From Micropterix aruncella (lineage: Eukaryota; Arthropoda; Insecta; Lepidoptera; Micropterigidae), in assembly GCA_944548615.1 (NCBI GenBank), contig OX155962.1, forward strand, positions 1,998,983 to 2,062,982: a DNA stretch of 64,000 nt, in the 5' to 3' direction. Position numbers and translations under genes: made by a program. A model generated the notes under the pieces. The model did not search any database, was not told the origin of the DNA, and saw nothing but the letters and a program-made list of their open reading frames with translations. Each line of letters starts with the position of its first letter. The first letter of the stretch is position 1. Below are positions 32,769 through 42,957 of the stretch, in pieces.

Positions 32769-33585
32769 TCCCCAAGTCTTTGGAAGTCTCCATTCTTTTA
32801 AACGGGTTCAGAATCTCTTACCTCTTTGTATTAAACGCCAAATGGCACAATCTTTTCTTTTACCGCTAATTAATTACGCTGATGTGGCCTACCTAGATGC
32901 GAATGAAGAACTACTCGATAAGCTAGATAGGGTTCAAAACGCGTGTATTCGCTTTGTTTATTCCCTGAAGAAGTTTGATCACATATCAAACTTTCGCAGG
33001 CAAATGGAGTGGCTACCCATTAGACGATGTCGGGAATTTCACATACTCGCCCTACTCTTCCGCGTACTACAGTCAAACTGTCCTACTTATTTGTATAATC
33101 TCTTCTCTCCGCTATCATCCCATGGTCTCCCATTGCGCTCTCAGGAAAATCTATTACTGGCTATACCTCAGCATTCATCAACTTTCATGTCTAGGTCTTT
33201 CGCAGTGCAAGCGGCCCGTCTCTGGAATTCCGTGCCTTTACCGATAAGACAACTTGAAAACCTGAGCGGGTTTAAAAATTCTTTAAAGAGACATTTACTC
33301 AACTTATGAATTCCCCCTCCCCTCCCGTCTCCTTTGCTTGTCCTTATATTTCACTCCTCCCTTCAATACGAGTTGGCATACGTTACTAATCACTGAATTA
33401 TATTTTATACTATGATGACTTTTTTGTATGTGTATTTATTTATTACTTGTAAATTTATTTGCCCACATAAACCTTCAGTCACAATAACCCTGGCGGTATG
33501 GTCGGTAGATATTGCCACATGGCAATAGGCCCACCACATTGTATTCTTTTGTGTGTGCAATAAAGCTTTTCAAACAAACAAACAA
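32769..33585 (+). mobile_element. 5'-truncated L1-type LINE inserted in M, with 6 bp target duplication
   Basis: About 817 bp ending in (AAAC)n, flanked by ACTTTC (32763-32768 and 33586-33591). It carries a C-terminal ORF2 piece (32842-33309). The 3' UTR includes the hairpin ATTGCCACATGGCAATAG at about 33509-33526 and 'caataaag' before the tail. Target-primed reverse transcription with 5' truncation explains the structure. Confidence 0.9.
32842..33309 (+). pseudogene. LINE ORF2 C-terminus (Jockey-like), 155 codons open
   Basis: An open frame lacking the N-terminal endonuclease and catalytic reverse transcriptase domains. It contains LLPLINYADVAYLD and KLDRVQNACIRFVY (thumb-like region), WLPIRRCREFHILALLFRVL, and the terminal block AARLWNSVPLPIR..LSGFKNSLKRHL. 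Jockey/CR1-clade proteins end this way. The frame is free of stops, so the insertion is young, but the copy has no promoter and no catalytic motif (F/YADD). The first ATG at 32842 is incidental; the frame is simply what remains after 5' truncation. Confidence 0.85.
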
Positions 33586-34080
33586 ACTTTCCTGACTAGG
33601 GGGAGGTGCGAAAAAACAGCGACATTTTTTACTCTAGTACCCCAAATTTGTATGGCAGGTACCCCAAACGTTGGTCGTAAGTACCCCAAAAACTAATAGG
33701 TTCTTCCGATGGTTAACAGAAGCTTCTATGCCAAATTTTAACTTAGACATGGGCGCTATCGCGGAAACAATTTTTTCGCCGGGAACCCCAAATTTGTATG
33801 GGAGGTACCACAACCGTAGGGCGTAGGGACTCCAAAAACTAATGGGTTCCTCCGACGGTTAACAGAAGCTTATATACCAAATTTCAGGGCGCTATCGTGG
33901 AAGAATACATACATACAGACAGACATACAGACATACAGACATACATACAGACAGAGATCGGTCTGGAAATAGTCTCAATCGTCTCAGGGAGTCTCAAAAT
34001 ATATATTCCCATCTTCATCTCAAAATTTTTTTTTAGCGCGATCACAATACTTTCCTTTCCGATAGGTCGTCAGGAAAGTA

Positions 34081-34573
34081 ATATATTATCTAATGTATTG
34101 TTATATAATATCTAATCTAATGTTATAATAACATAATTAACATCGACATATTTAATTAGATTATCATCATCCTTAATAACAAGGAAGGGTAATTTACAAA
34201 ATAATATTATAGGAAATGGTTATTGTAGTAATTCGTAGTAAGGCTATAACCAAAATTATACAATTATTACAGTATTCGTCCCATTTAAGTAATTAAATGC
34301 ACATAGGTAAATTAGATTAGACTTTCTGACATCAAAGTGGCGAGAAGAAGTGACAATAGTCTCGGACATACAGTATATCGGAAGCCCACACATATGGACA
34401 GACACACGAATTTGCTTTTAGTGCAAGTGTCACTCGTTCAGAGAACAAATACATTTTTTTAAATATTAAAATCTCGCCAAACTGGTATAAAGTTTATCGG
34501 CGAGACAAACTCTTATTTTTCTAGTCTTACACTTCTAATTTTGTGATACAAAAAGACATTAATAATATAAATA
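34081..34573. other. Unassigned
   Basis: AT-rich; no supported signal. Confidence 0.4.
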
Positions 34574-35164
34574 ATACGTGTGGCACTCGGGGACTGCCGC
34601 GGTAAAGCTATTGCATAGCATTTTTAACAACTTATGCAATTATAATTATTTATTTATTTTATTTATTTTATTTTTTCTGATATCAGATAACTGCGCTCTA
34701 TCGGAAAACGTTGAAATTATTCCGAATCATTTGCGGCTGCGGAAGCAAATGATTCGGAATAATTTAAACGTCGCGCACGAATTTTTTATTCGATAAAGCA
34801 AAAAAAACGGATTATTCGAAAAAAATCGTAGATAAAAAGATAGATAATTAAATTATCTTTAAAATGGTGCAGGTTTCATAATAATACGCCAGATAGTATT
34901 TGCGTAGTAGTCGTTTTTGTGTTCGGGTAGACCTAATTTCACAAATTAATTACACTATGTAATATAAACAAAATCTAAAATATTCAAGGCTGAGAATATT
35001 AGGAAAATGTTCTTGTTTAACATATATTTTTTTCGAATCGTAAGCAGTACTCGTTTAGACGTAATTATCAGTTTAAAATCATTAATTTTCGTTAAGAAAT
35101 TTCTTCATTCGGTCGCCGTGCTGGCCTAGGCCCGCGATAAAAGCTATGCAATAGCTTAAAAAAC
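34574..35164 (-). mobile_element. Family E element, copy 2 (inverted)
   Basis: Inverse of 23910-24480. The central palindrome is longer here: AAATTATTCCGAATCATTTG with its inverse around GGCTGCGG (34714-34765). Confidence 0.85.
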
Positions 35165-35189
35165 AATGCACAGCAGTATACTACTGGTC

Positions 35190-35590
35190 TTACTACAGGC
35201 TTAAATTAGGCCAGTATTACTACAAGCTTAAATTATAGAAACGTATAACAAATTTACTTATTACCACTAATTTCACTATAAACGTCCAACAGGTAGCTTT
35301 TTAAACATCTGTTTGCTCACGCTTACACAGTCTTCCACAGATACAATAGTTTTTAATCTCTTTTTAAACATCTGTTTGCTCACGCTTACACAGTCTTCCT
35401 CAGATACAATAGTAAATTCTTGGAATGAGGTACTTTAACGTCCTTTCACCATAGTAGTTGTTCGCTCTTGGTTCTTCAAATCTTTTACGGACTTTTTCTC
35501 TAACATTCCTATTGTACTGTATTGGTATTTTAAATTCTGAATTTCTAAAATGCTCCATTGCTAGTAAGTATGTAATTTCCCGCATGAGAT
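35190..35590 (-). pseudogene. LINE RT C-terminal fragment with 64 bp duplication
   Basis: Minus-strand frame 35400-35585 includes FKIPIQYNRNVREKVRKRFE and YGERTLKYLIPRIY, fitting the CR1/Jockey C-terminal pattern (R......G..sl.y..P.lyN). Downstream, 'aaacatctgtttgctcacgc' to 'cagatacaatagt' is tandemly duplicated (35302-35412, period about 64). Confidence 0.6.
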
Positions 35591-35779
35591 TTCCCTGAGC
35601 ATTTCCCGCATGAGATTGAACTTGTCAATGATGACTTAGGAAAAATGGTTACGAAAAATATCACGATACAGGCACATGATCCCATACAGATGAAACTTAG
35701 AAACCGAGCAGATCACGAGCATTCTTACCATAGGTATTGGCGTGAAAGATCAAATAAGTAATTTTGAATAAGTAATTAC

Positions 35780-36215
35780 AATTTCGACATAAAAACGATC
35801 TTCAAATGGATCCAAAATATAACTCGTTTTCTGAGGCCTGTAAAGGATGTAATACCACTGCAAACCCCGGGTGTATATAAAATCTGATGCAGCTGTGGGT
35901 TAGCCTACATTAGACAAATGAAACAGCCCATTACCATTCGACTAATGGAACACATCAGAGCTGTTGAAAACGTTAAGCGAGAAAAATCAGGGATCTGGGA
36001 ACACATATTGGATAGCGGTACTAACCACTGGATGCAGTTTAAAAATCTCATTGTGCTATCCAAAGAACAATTTTAGTTTCCCCGCATAATACCAGAAGCC
36101 ATTCAAATAAGAAGAACTCCAACTTTCATAGATCCGACGGTTTTAAATTCTCTAATACGTGGAATTCTCTTATTAAAATGTTCACAATGCCCAAAACCGA
36201 GCACAAGGACGTAAC
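35780..36215 (+). pseudogene. Penelope-like element, GIY-YIG endonuclease domain (broken)
   Basis: Reads FLRPVKDVIPLQTPGVYKI, a stop, then CSCGLAYIRQMKQPITIRLM, EHIRAVENV, KSGIWEHILDSG and, after a second stop, FPRIIPEAIQIRRTPTFI. The GVY...AYI pair, the following basic helix (R..EH), HI...G and EAI.I..TP are the GIY-YIG nuclease signature as carried at the C-terminus of Penelope-like reverse transcriptases. Two in-frame stops (TGA before CSCG, TAG before FPR) kill it, and the reverse transcriptase domain is missing. The element's 3' end follows at 36216-36430. Confidence 0.88.
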
Positions 36216-36430
36216 ACAATATACAATGAGTGTTGTCTGCACGGGCGGATATTCAAACTTTACTCGCGCCAAACCAGCCGCACCACCACCATTATAATCT
36301 GCGCAGTAACAGAACCAGTGTTCTACTTACCCGCATATCAAGAGAAGACGATTGACAGCACCTCAGTTTACCCTGGACGACGGCTATTGCAACATCGCCG
36401 AAACGTTGGGTAATACAAATTCCCGCGGCA
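36216..36430 (+). mobile_element. Penelope-like element 3' region
   Basis: Ends with CTGGACGACGGCTATTGCAA then CATCGCCGAAACGTTGGGTA and 'atacaaattcccgcggcaaat'. The same terminal words occur in the palindromes at 53600-53807 and 54629-54809 and the fragment at 60825-60925, which links those to this element. Confidence 0.75.
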
Positions 36431-36431
36431 A

Positions 36432-36855
36432 ATTTATTTTATTACACGATTGCCTAACAAAAAAGGAGTGTAATGAGTTCAGGGTTCATCTATGTATGTT
36501 TTACATTTCTTTATTCCATCATAACTTCTAAACTCCGGAACCGATTTAGAAGTATGTAATATTTTTAGAATCGTTATGTCATCCTGAGTGTTGTCATGTA
36601 ATGTCAGTGTTGTAAATAGTTGTCTAATTGTCCAAATCTCTAAAGGTCAATAAATTCACATAAATATATCGTGTTTAGTGTCAAATGAAAGGTCTGATTG
36701 AGAACATTCCGAAATTATATATGTACCTATGTGAATACATACATAGACGATAAAAAAACATAAAATCCTTATTAAAAATAATTATAAGTACAGTAGTTTA
36801 TTTTTTGTAACGGCAGTCGTGTTTTTCATTACTTTTAGTATATTTACTTGTTTTA
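36432..36855 (+). mobile_element. Family N element, copy 3 (complete)
   Basis: TIR ACACGATTGCC at the left and GGCAGTCGTGT at 36826-36836, then the conserved 'tagtatatttacttg' end. About 420 bp, non-coding. Confidence 0.85.
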
Positions 36856-36862
36856 CTTATAA

Positions 36863-37583
36863 CTAGCTGACCCGTGCCCACTTCGTTGGGCGGTAAAACT
36901 TTTCACTTGTGATGAAATTATGAGTGTGGTTTGGTTAGTACTATGATTTATTTCCTGACTGCCAAAAGAAGGGTTATATTTTTACTGCATATGTATGTAT
37001 GTATTTGCATGCCAATTTGACTATATTACCGTTATTTGTGAGTGTCCTTTTTGTGAGTGTCTTATCTATTTAACCATTTATGCAGTAAAAGTGAAATTTT
37101 ATGCAGTAAAAGGGAAAAGCCTTTTGTTTCAAACACTTGAGACGATAAATTTACTTATTTTGATATGAATTCATAATTGTAGATAATATGACCAATAAAC
37201 ATGACCTAACGATTTAAATTATTTTTTAAATATAAAAAACTACTTTTTGTGACTTAAATATAAAAGTTAGACATATGCTGTCGCCGACTTTTTTGTATGC
37301 ATTATTAAGCTCTACAACTTTTCTCTAGAATTTAACTATATATCTGTCATCTTTAAGGCAGCGTTTGTTAGAAACGTTTTCGTTCGACCGTTTTCCCGAC
37401 TTACTTTGGAAATCCGACTACCACGAAAAAGTCTTTTCATTTTTCGGATTAACATATAGGCTACGACACTCACAAATAACGTGGCTTTCTATTGGCAAAA
37501 TAATTTTCAAAATTGATTTAGTAGATCCAGAGATTACTTCCTACAACGTCACAAACTTTACCTCTTTATAATATTAGTATAGA
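36863..37583 (+). repeat. 'ctagctgacccg' interspersed repeat, copy 4
   Basis: Complete copy, inserted directly behind the N element. The ends are the same as in copies 2 and 3. Confidence 0.85.
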
Positions 37584-38024
37584 TGTCAAACAACCGCGTT
37601 AGACTATATTTCATAAAAGAGATTAGATTGGATTAGATCGTACCAGCCCAGCCGGGAGTTCCCTGACCCGGTCACCAGTATACAAGGGGCACTTATTACC
37701 TAGTGGATAGGAGAACACCTGCTCCGTCCGCCATAAAAGGTGGCAATGTGAGAATTATCCAAGGCATTTGACAACCTAAAGGATATGTGGGTTGTAAGTA
37801 TACACAGGTGAGATAGGAATTAAAGTAAAGGAGAGAAGAATGGTGTTTTCCTTTTCCTCAGTTTCAATCGCTATTTTGCGCAGCGGCAATTTTTGCTCAA
37901 GAAGCTCTTTGCGAATTCTATTGCAATAAGAGCTCGGCCATATCTCACGAGGAAGTACATCGGCATGACACTAGGAATAAAACCCATTACCTCCAACCGA
38001 TCATAATACGTACGGCCAAGTTCC
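37584..38024. other. Unassigned, possibly upstream part of the next LINE
   Basis: 37650-37800 is more GC-rich ('gtaccagcccagccgggagt'). No protein motif is convincing. Confidence 0.35.
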
Positions 38025-38200
38025 AGGCGCGATCGAATGCAATAACAAGACACACACTTACACACATGTTACACGCACACATACATATAACACGTCATAG
38101 TAGGGTTGGTTGTAAGAGATTGTCATATGACAATAAACCCGCCCATTGTGACATTTCACAATAAAGAGTATAAACAAACAAACAAACAAACAAACAAACC
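38025..38200 (+). mobile_element. LINE 3' end with (AAAC)n tail
   Basis: 'gttggttgtaagagattgtc', the hairpin ATTGTCATATGACAAT, 'cacaataaagagtataaac' and seven AAAC units (38176-38200). Matches 2030-2195 inverted. Confidence 0.85.
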
Positions 38201-38639
38201 ATTCTTTACACAGGACTTTAAGTAAATTGCCTGTTAAGTAAAAGCCATTAAAAAAATCCATATGTTCAACAGATTCATCGAGGTGTATCTGTTTAAAACC
38301 ATCATGCATGCGCAATGCGACATTTTAAAATACTTCCTGTACAACATCGTACTTACCATTCTTATTTAATGTACTATTTGTTTTATTATCGTTTGTTATA
38401 TTATAGTCGTTGTCGTTAATGTGAATAATTTTGTAGTAATTTACTGTTCTAAACTACTATGATTCTTCGTTAAATTAAGTAACTAATTTAGGATTCATTT
38501 TATATATGATACTTGGTAATTCCTTTGTCCAAATTTTTTCGCACGTACGCGACCTTGAGTTTTTTAATCACCTTAGAAACTTATATGTAGTTGAGGTGGA
38601 ATATATTTATTGTACTTTCCTGTATATAAATACAAATCT
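38201..38639. other. AT-rich, nothing recognised
   Basis: No supported signal. Confidence 0.4.
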
Positions 38640-38850
38640 ACCTTTTGATATGAAAGAATGGGTGGTAAGGTGAACGCTCACATGCGGCAAGACAGCTGTA
38701 CTAAACCTACCACAGCCGGTCGTTAGTCCGGAATCCACTGCTCAACCACCAGAAATGTCATAATACTATATGATGGGCCCGACTTCGGTCGGTGAATTCC
38801 ATGGCAGCTCCGTTTGTATTTTATTTTATTTATTACTGTTTTATACCGTA
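38640..38850. repeat. Family R repeat, copy 2 (inverted)
   Basis: Inverse of 20530-20745, including 'gacttcggtcggtgaattcc' and 'atggcagctcc'. Confidence 0.75.
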
Positions 38851-39569
38851 TAGGTGTGATTAGTTATTGCCTAAAGATTTTTTTACAAATTCAGTTATAG
38901 CCAAAATAACACTAGAAAGTCGTTTTTTGCAAAAACAATCAAACTTCCAAAATTTAAAGTCAATATTGCTTTTAGTATTTATATTTGACACTTTAATATG
39001 TAGCATTTCATGATTTCTAATATAATTCGCCATAAAACTCCTAATTCCTTTCTGGGCTCAATGTACTATCGATCTAAGGCAACATATTTTTTCATTTAAA
39101 AAACGAGTCATATAGAATTATGCCGTGGCTATTTCAGAAGGCTTGATATCCTCACCATTCCATCTTCAAACGTCTTAGAATGCATTAAATTGAATATAAA
39201 AAATATTACATGTCCATAATTATTTAGGAATGCCATATTTATGATGCCCATAAGCATTTAGAATCACTAGAGGAAGACATAATCTGATTCTTCCGCGTCC
39301 AAACTTAGAACTATTTAAAAAGAATCCAAACTAAGTCTGAATGATATGCTACTAAAATACCCTTTAGTTGAAAAAAAATCTGGAAAGGAAAATACCAGAG
39401 AATAAATTTAAGCTGAAAATATGTCAATTGATGAGAATTCTACGACGCTAAAGATCTCTAAGCACAGTGTTGTAATGTTCCATACTGGGGTCAAGAAAAA
39501 CTCAACAAATGTCATCTGACCACTGATTTTATGTAATTGATATCCTTAGCAATATATGACATTCGGATA
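38851..39569. other. Unassigned
   Basis: AT-rich; marks the beginning of a ~7.5 kb stretch that matches nothing else in the window. Confidence 0.4.
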
Positions 39570-39809
39570 TTAACCCTTAGAAAACCAGCCATGAGAATGA
39601 AATTCACTACGGCATGTTTTCAACTCTTGACAGTCTGTTTGTGAGGGGGTGTTAGTGTGCACATACTAATATGTAATGGTGTCTTATTCAATTAAGAAAA
39701 CTTTTAGAAACATAAAAGTTACAAGTTTGCATAAATACGAAGATCGGCTGCCTGCAAATCATCACAACAGAAAACCACCGATCGGTGGTATTGGCGTTCC
39801 AGGGGTTAA
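39570..39809. mobile_element. Possible piggyBac-type MITE
   Basis: TTAACCCTTAGAAAACC at the left and the inverse TTAACCCCTGGAACGCC at the right, 240 bp apart with TTAA at both edges. A perfect CCACCGATCGGTGG palindrome sits inside the right end. Only the outer ~13 bases are inverted, so chance is possible. Confidence 0.5.
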
Positions 39810-40398
39810 TAGGATACGAAACACAGATGGGAATTTCACTGCTTTTGAATTACAATGCGGGCCTTGTATAATGATAACAATCAGTGACACAATTTAGACC
39901 AGGGGTGATGAATCATTGAACTATGAAATTGCCGCCATACAGATAAAAGACACCAATAAAGGAAAAAATGTGTACGCGGAACAAAATTATCAATCCAGAT
40001 GGTTTTTAACAGCTGGGGGCGTAGCATACCAGAAATTTGAACACCTGCATTCAATCGTAAGAGGGGGATATAAAGTATGGGGAGAATGAGAAACAAACAT
40101 GAAGGGGCGTATGAAATGAGTATATCTAATTATAACTACTAGATGTGGTTGGAGAAAGAAATTACCCAGAAATGACAGAGTTCGGTTCTGTGGGATTAAA
40201 AGGGGGCAATAAATAAAGCAAGATGACAGCTGCAGATGATAATCGTCTGATGACTCATCGAATCCCGAGCAAACTCCATACAGAGAGTACTAGAAAGCAA
40301 TAAATTAATTAGGAAAAATGACAGGTTTTTGTTGATAGTCATAAAAATGCAATGTGACATAAAAGCAAACCCCACCAAAGCTTCTAATTACTAGGAAA
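39810..40398. other. Unassigned
   Basis: Purine-rich top strand; several short frames, none recognised. Confidence 0.4.
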
Positions 40399-40790
40399 CT
40401 GGAGGTGTGGCGTTAATTGATTGGCTAAAAGACGAAATTTAGTGAGTGGAAGGGTTAAGAAGTCATGGAGGGGGAAAGCCTATTTAAGGCGTTGCACAGG
40501 GGGATTCGGGGCATTTCGAAGAGGATTCCGGGCCAGCTCAAGAGGATCAAGACGGACAGGACTCCGGGACCAACTCAAGAGGATTCAAGACTCACTGGGC
40601 AATGAAGATGACTCATCCTCCGAGGGACAAAAGCCAGAAAAGTCATTTATCGACCGTTCGATAAGTGAAATAAATCGGAGTATTTTTTTACCGACGGAAA
40701 CGCGAGCCGCTCTCCGACGAGTTGGCTGAAGAAGTATTATTCTATTTGCAAGTATTTAGAGTCAGTGAATAAAACAGTTTGTAGATTTCA
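40399..40790 (+). promoter_or_regulatory. Promoter/LTR-like segment
   Basis: The order of signals resembles a Pol II promoter or an LTR: TGTGGCG start, an ATTGG box (40417), TATTTAAGG (40481-40489) after a purine-rich tract, then ~280 bp later AATAAA (40768-40773). A 102-codon frame (40421-40729; arginine/serine-rich first half, acidic middle NEDDSSSE) overlaps, but its ATG lies upstream of the TATA-like box and it matches no family I know. No second LTR, primer site or target duplication was found. Confidence 0.3.
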
Positions 40791-41064
40791 AAATTTAAAT
40801 AATATAATATAGGGATTTTTTTTTCGGTTCAAACATCGGGAGAGATCAATTTTTCGATTAATAAACTGGAATGTGTTGAGAAAAAAATAAAAAAATAAAA
40901 TATAAACAATAACGTAAATTCCATAAAAATAAAACGAATCCTATTAGGATTTTTTTTAATAATAAAACACTTCAAAATTAATGATTTTCTAGAAAACGTC
41001 GTATTACGCCAGAATATTTTCAGTTGCAAAGAAAAAATATAAAAAAAAATAAAGAAATCAAACA

Positions 41065-41450
41065 ATAATCTTGATCTTCTAAAAAACGATATAATTTATT
41101 AATATATATTCAATTCTCGAAGACAGGCCATAAAAAATGAAAGAATCAATCAATAATCTTGGTTTTCTAAAAACCGACGGAATTTATTAATATACATTCA
41201 ATTCTCAAAGATAGGCCATAAAAAATAAAATAATCAATCAATAATCGTGGTTTTCTAAAAACCGACGGAATTTATTAATATACATTCAATTCTCGAAGAC
41301 AGGCCATAAAAAAATGAAAGAATCAATCAATAATCTTGGTTTTCTAAAAACCGACGGAATTTATTAATATACATTCAATTCTCGAAGACAGGCCATGAAA
41401 AAATGAAATAATCAACTCATAGTCTTGGTTTTCTAGAAATCGACGTATTT
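41065..41450. repeat. Tandem array, ~4.3 x 88 bp
   Basis: Unit 'tggttttctaaaaaccgacg', 'gaatttattaatatacattc', 'aattctcgaagacaggccat' and 'aaaaaatgaaagaatcaatc'. Copies begin near 41073, 41160, 41248 and 41337, with a decayed fifth near 41425. Distinct from the 86 bp array. Confidence 0.92.
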
Positions 41451-41794
41451 CTATAAGATCTAACAAGTTTTCAAATAAAATCTATTGAAAATGAAAAGAT
41501 CATCTCAAAATTAACATTTCTCGATAGGCGTCATTTTTTTTCTATAAAATCTAACAAATTTTCATGGAAAATCCATTGAGAAATGGAAAAAAAAATCACC
41601 TCAAAATTAATATAGTCAGTTTTTTTATTAACAAACATAAATACAAAAATGTAAATTAAAAAGAAATTATTTGATAGAAGTTTTAGGAGTTTGATCTGGA
41701 AGGTGAATGGGTTTCTGACCAAGTCGATAAAAAATGTCGAGACTATCTTGGACGGTGATCGTTTACCCAAAGGATTGAATTTGTAGATTCATAA
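41451..41794. repeat. Decayed repeat between two arrays
   Basis: 'tctataa.atctaacaa.tttt' and 'ca..tcaaaattaa' occur twice (41451-41530 and 41538-41620), suggesting an older ~90 bp repeat. Confidence 0.5.
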
Positions 41795-42957
41795 ATAATA
41801 AAACAGATAAAATCTAAAAATACTCGTAAAATCGCAAAATTACAAGAAAATTGGTCGATCTCTTTGAAAAAACGTTGTAAAATAATAAAACAAATAAAAT
41901 CTAAAACTACTAGTAAAATCGCAAAATTACAAGAAAATTGGTCGATCTTTTTGGAAAACGTTGTAACATAATAAAACAAATAAAATCTAAAACTACTAGT
42001 AAAATCGCAAAATTACAAGAAAATTGGTCGGTTTCTTTGAAAACCATTGTAAAATAATAAAACAAATAAAATCTAAAAATACTCGTAAAATCGCAAAATT
42101 ACAAGAAAATTGGTCGATCTCTTTGGAAAACGTTGTAAAATAATATAACAAATAAAATCTAAAAATACTCGTAAAATCGCAAAATTACAAGAAGATTGGT
42201 CGGTTTCTTTGAAAGAAACGTTGTAAAATAATAAAACAGATAAAATCTAAAACTACTAGTAAAATCGCAAAATTACAAGAAGATTAGTCGGATTCTTTGA
42301 AAACCATTGTAAAATAATAAAACAAATAAAATCTAAAAATACTCGTAAAATCGCAAAATTACAAGAAAATTGGTCGATCTCTTTGGAAAACGTTGTAACA
42401 TAATAAAACAAATAAAATCTAAAACTACTAGTAAAATCGCAAAATTACAAGAAGATTGGTCGGATTCTTTGAAAAACGTTGTAAGATAATAAAACAGATA
42501 AAATCTAAAAATACTCGTAAAATCGCAATATTACAAGAAGATTGGTCGGTTTCTTTGGAAAACGTTGTAAGATAATAAAACAGATAAAATCTAAAAATAC
42601 TCGTAAAATCGCAATATTACAAGAAGATTGGTCGGTTTCTTTGGAAAACGTTGTAAAATAATAAAACAGATAAAATCTAAAAATACTCGTAAAATCGCAA
42701 TATTACAAGAAGATTGGTCGGTTTCTTTGAAAAACGTTGTAAAATAATAAAACATATAAAATCTAAAAATACTCGTAAAATCGCAAAATTACAAGAAAAT
42801 TGGTCGGTTTCTTTGAAAAACGTTGTAAAATAATAAAACAAATAAAATCTAAAAATACTCGTAAAATCATAAAATTACAAGAAAATTGGTCGATTTCTTT
42901 GAAAAACGTTGTAAAATAATAAAACAAATAAAATCTAAAAATGCTCGACGAAATAGC
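41795..42957. repeat. Tandem array, ~13.5 x 86-87 bp
   Basis: Unit 'gttgtaaaataataaaacaa', 'ataaaatctaaaaatactcg', 'taaaatcgcaaaattacaag' and 'aaaattggtcgatctctttg'. Units vary at fixed positions (AACTACTAGT or AAATACTCGT; GAAAATTGGTCGA or GAAGATTGGTCGG), giving mixed variant types along the array. Strongly A-rich top strand. No conserved reading frame. Confidence 0.95.

Larger units (their letters stand above)
32735..34080 (+). mobile_element. Family M element, copy 4, split by a LINE
   Basis: Left end 'aaaaaatcGGTTGTGTCACCCCAAGACTTTC' at 32741-32768; the element resumes at 33586 and runs to GGTCGTCAGGAAAGT at 34078. Apart from the LINE it is a near-identical inverted copy of 10781-11341, with two short deletions. 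M is about 530 bp without the LINE. Confidence 0.9.

Noticed and set aside
39676..39897. 73-codon frame as a protein
   Set aside because: It runs across the edge of a TTAA-bounded inverted element and has no recognisable motif.
40421..40729. 102-codon arginine/serine-rich frame as a real gene
   Set aside because: The only ATG precedes the TATA-like box, no homology is recognised and no Kozak or splice context supports it; kept only as part of the promoter/LTR-like entry.
41795..42957. CRISPR-like or viral hr-like repeat array
   Set aside because: Units are contiguous with no spacers, 86 bp long and without the palindromes expected of baculovirus hrs; it is a plain tandem array in eukaryotic DNA.
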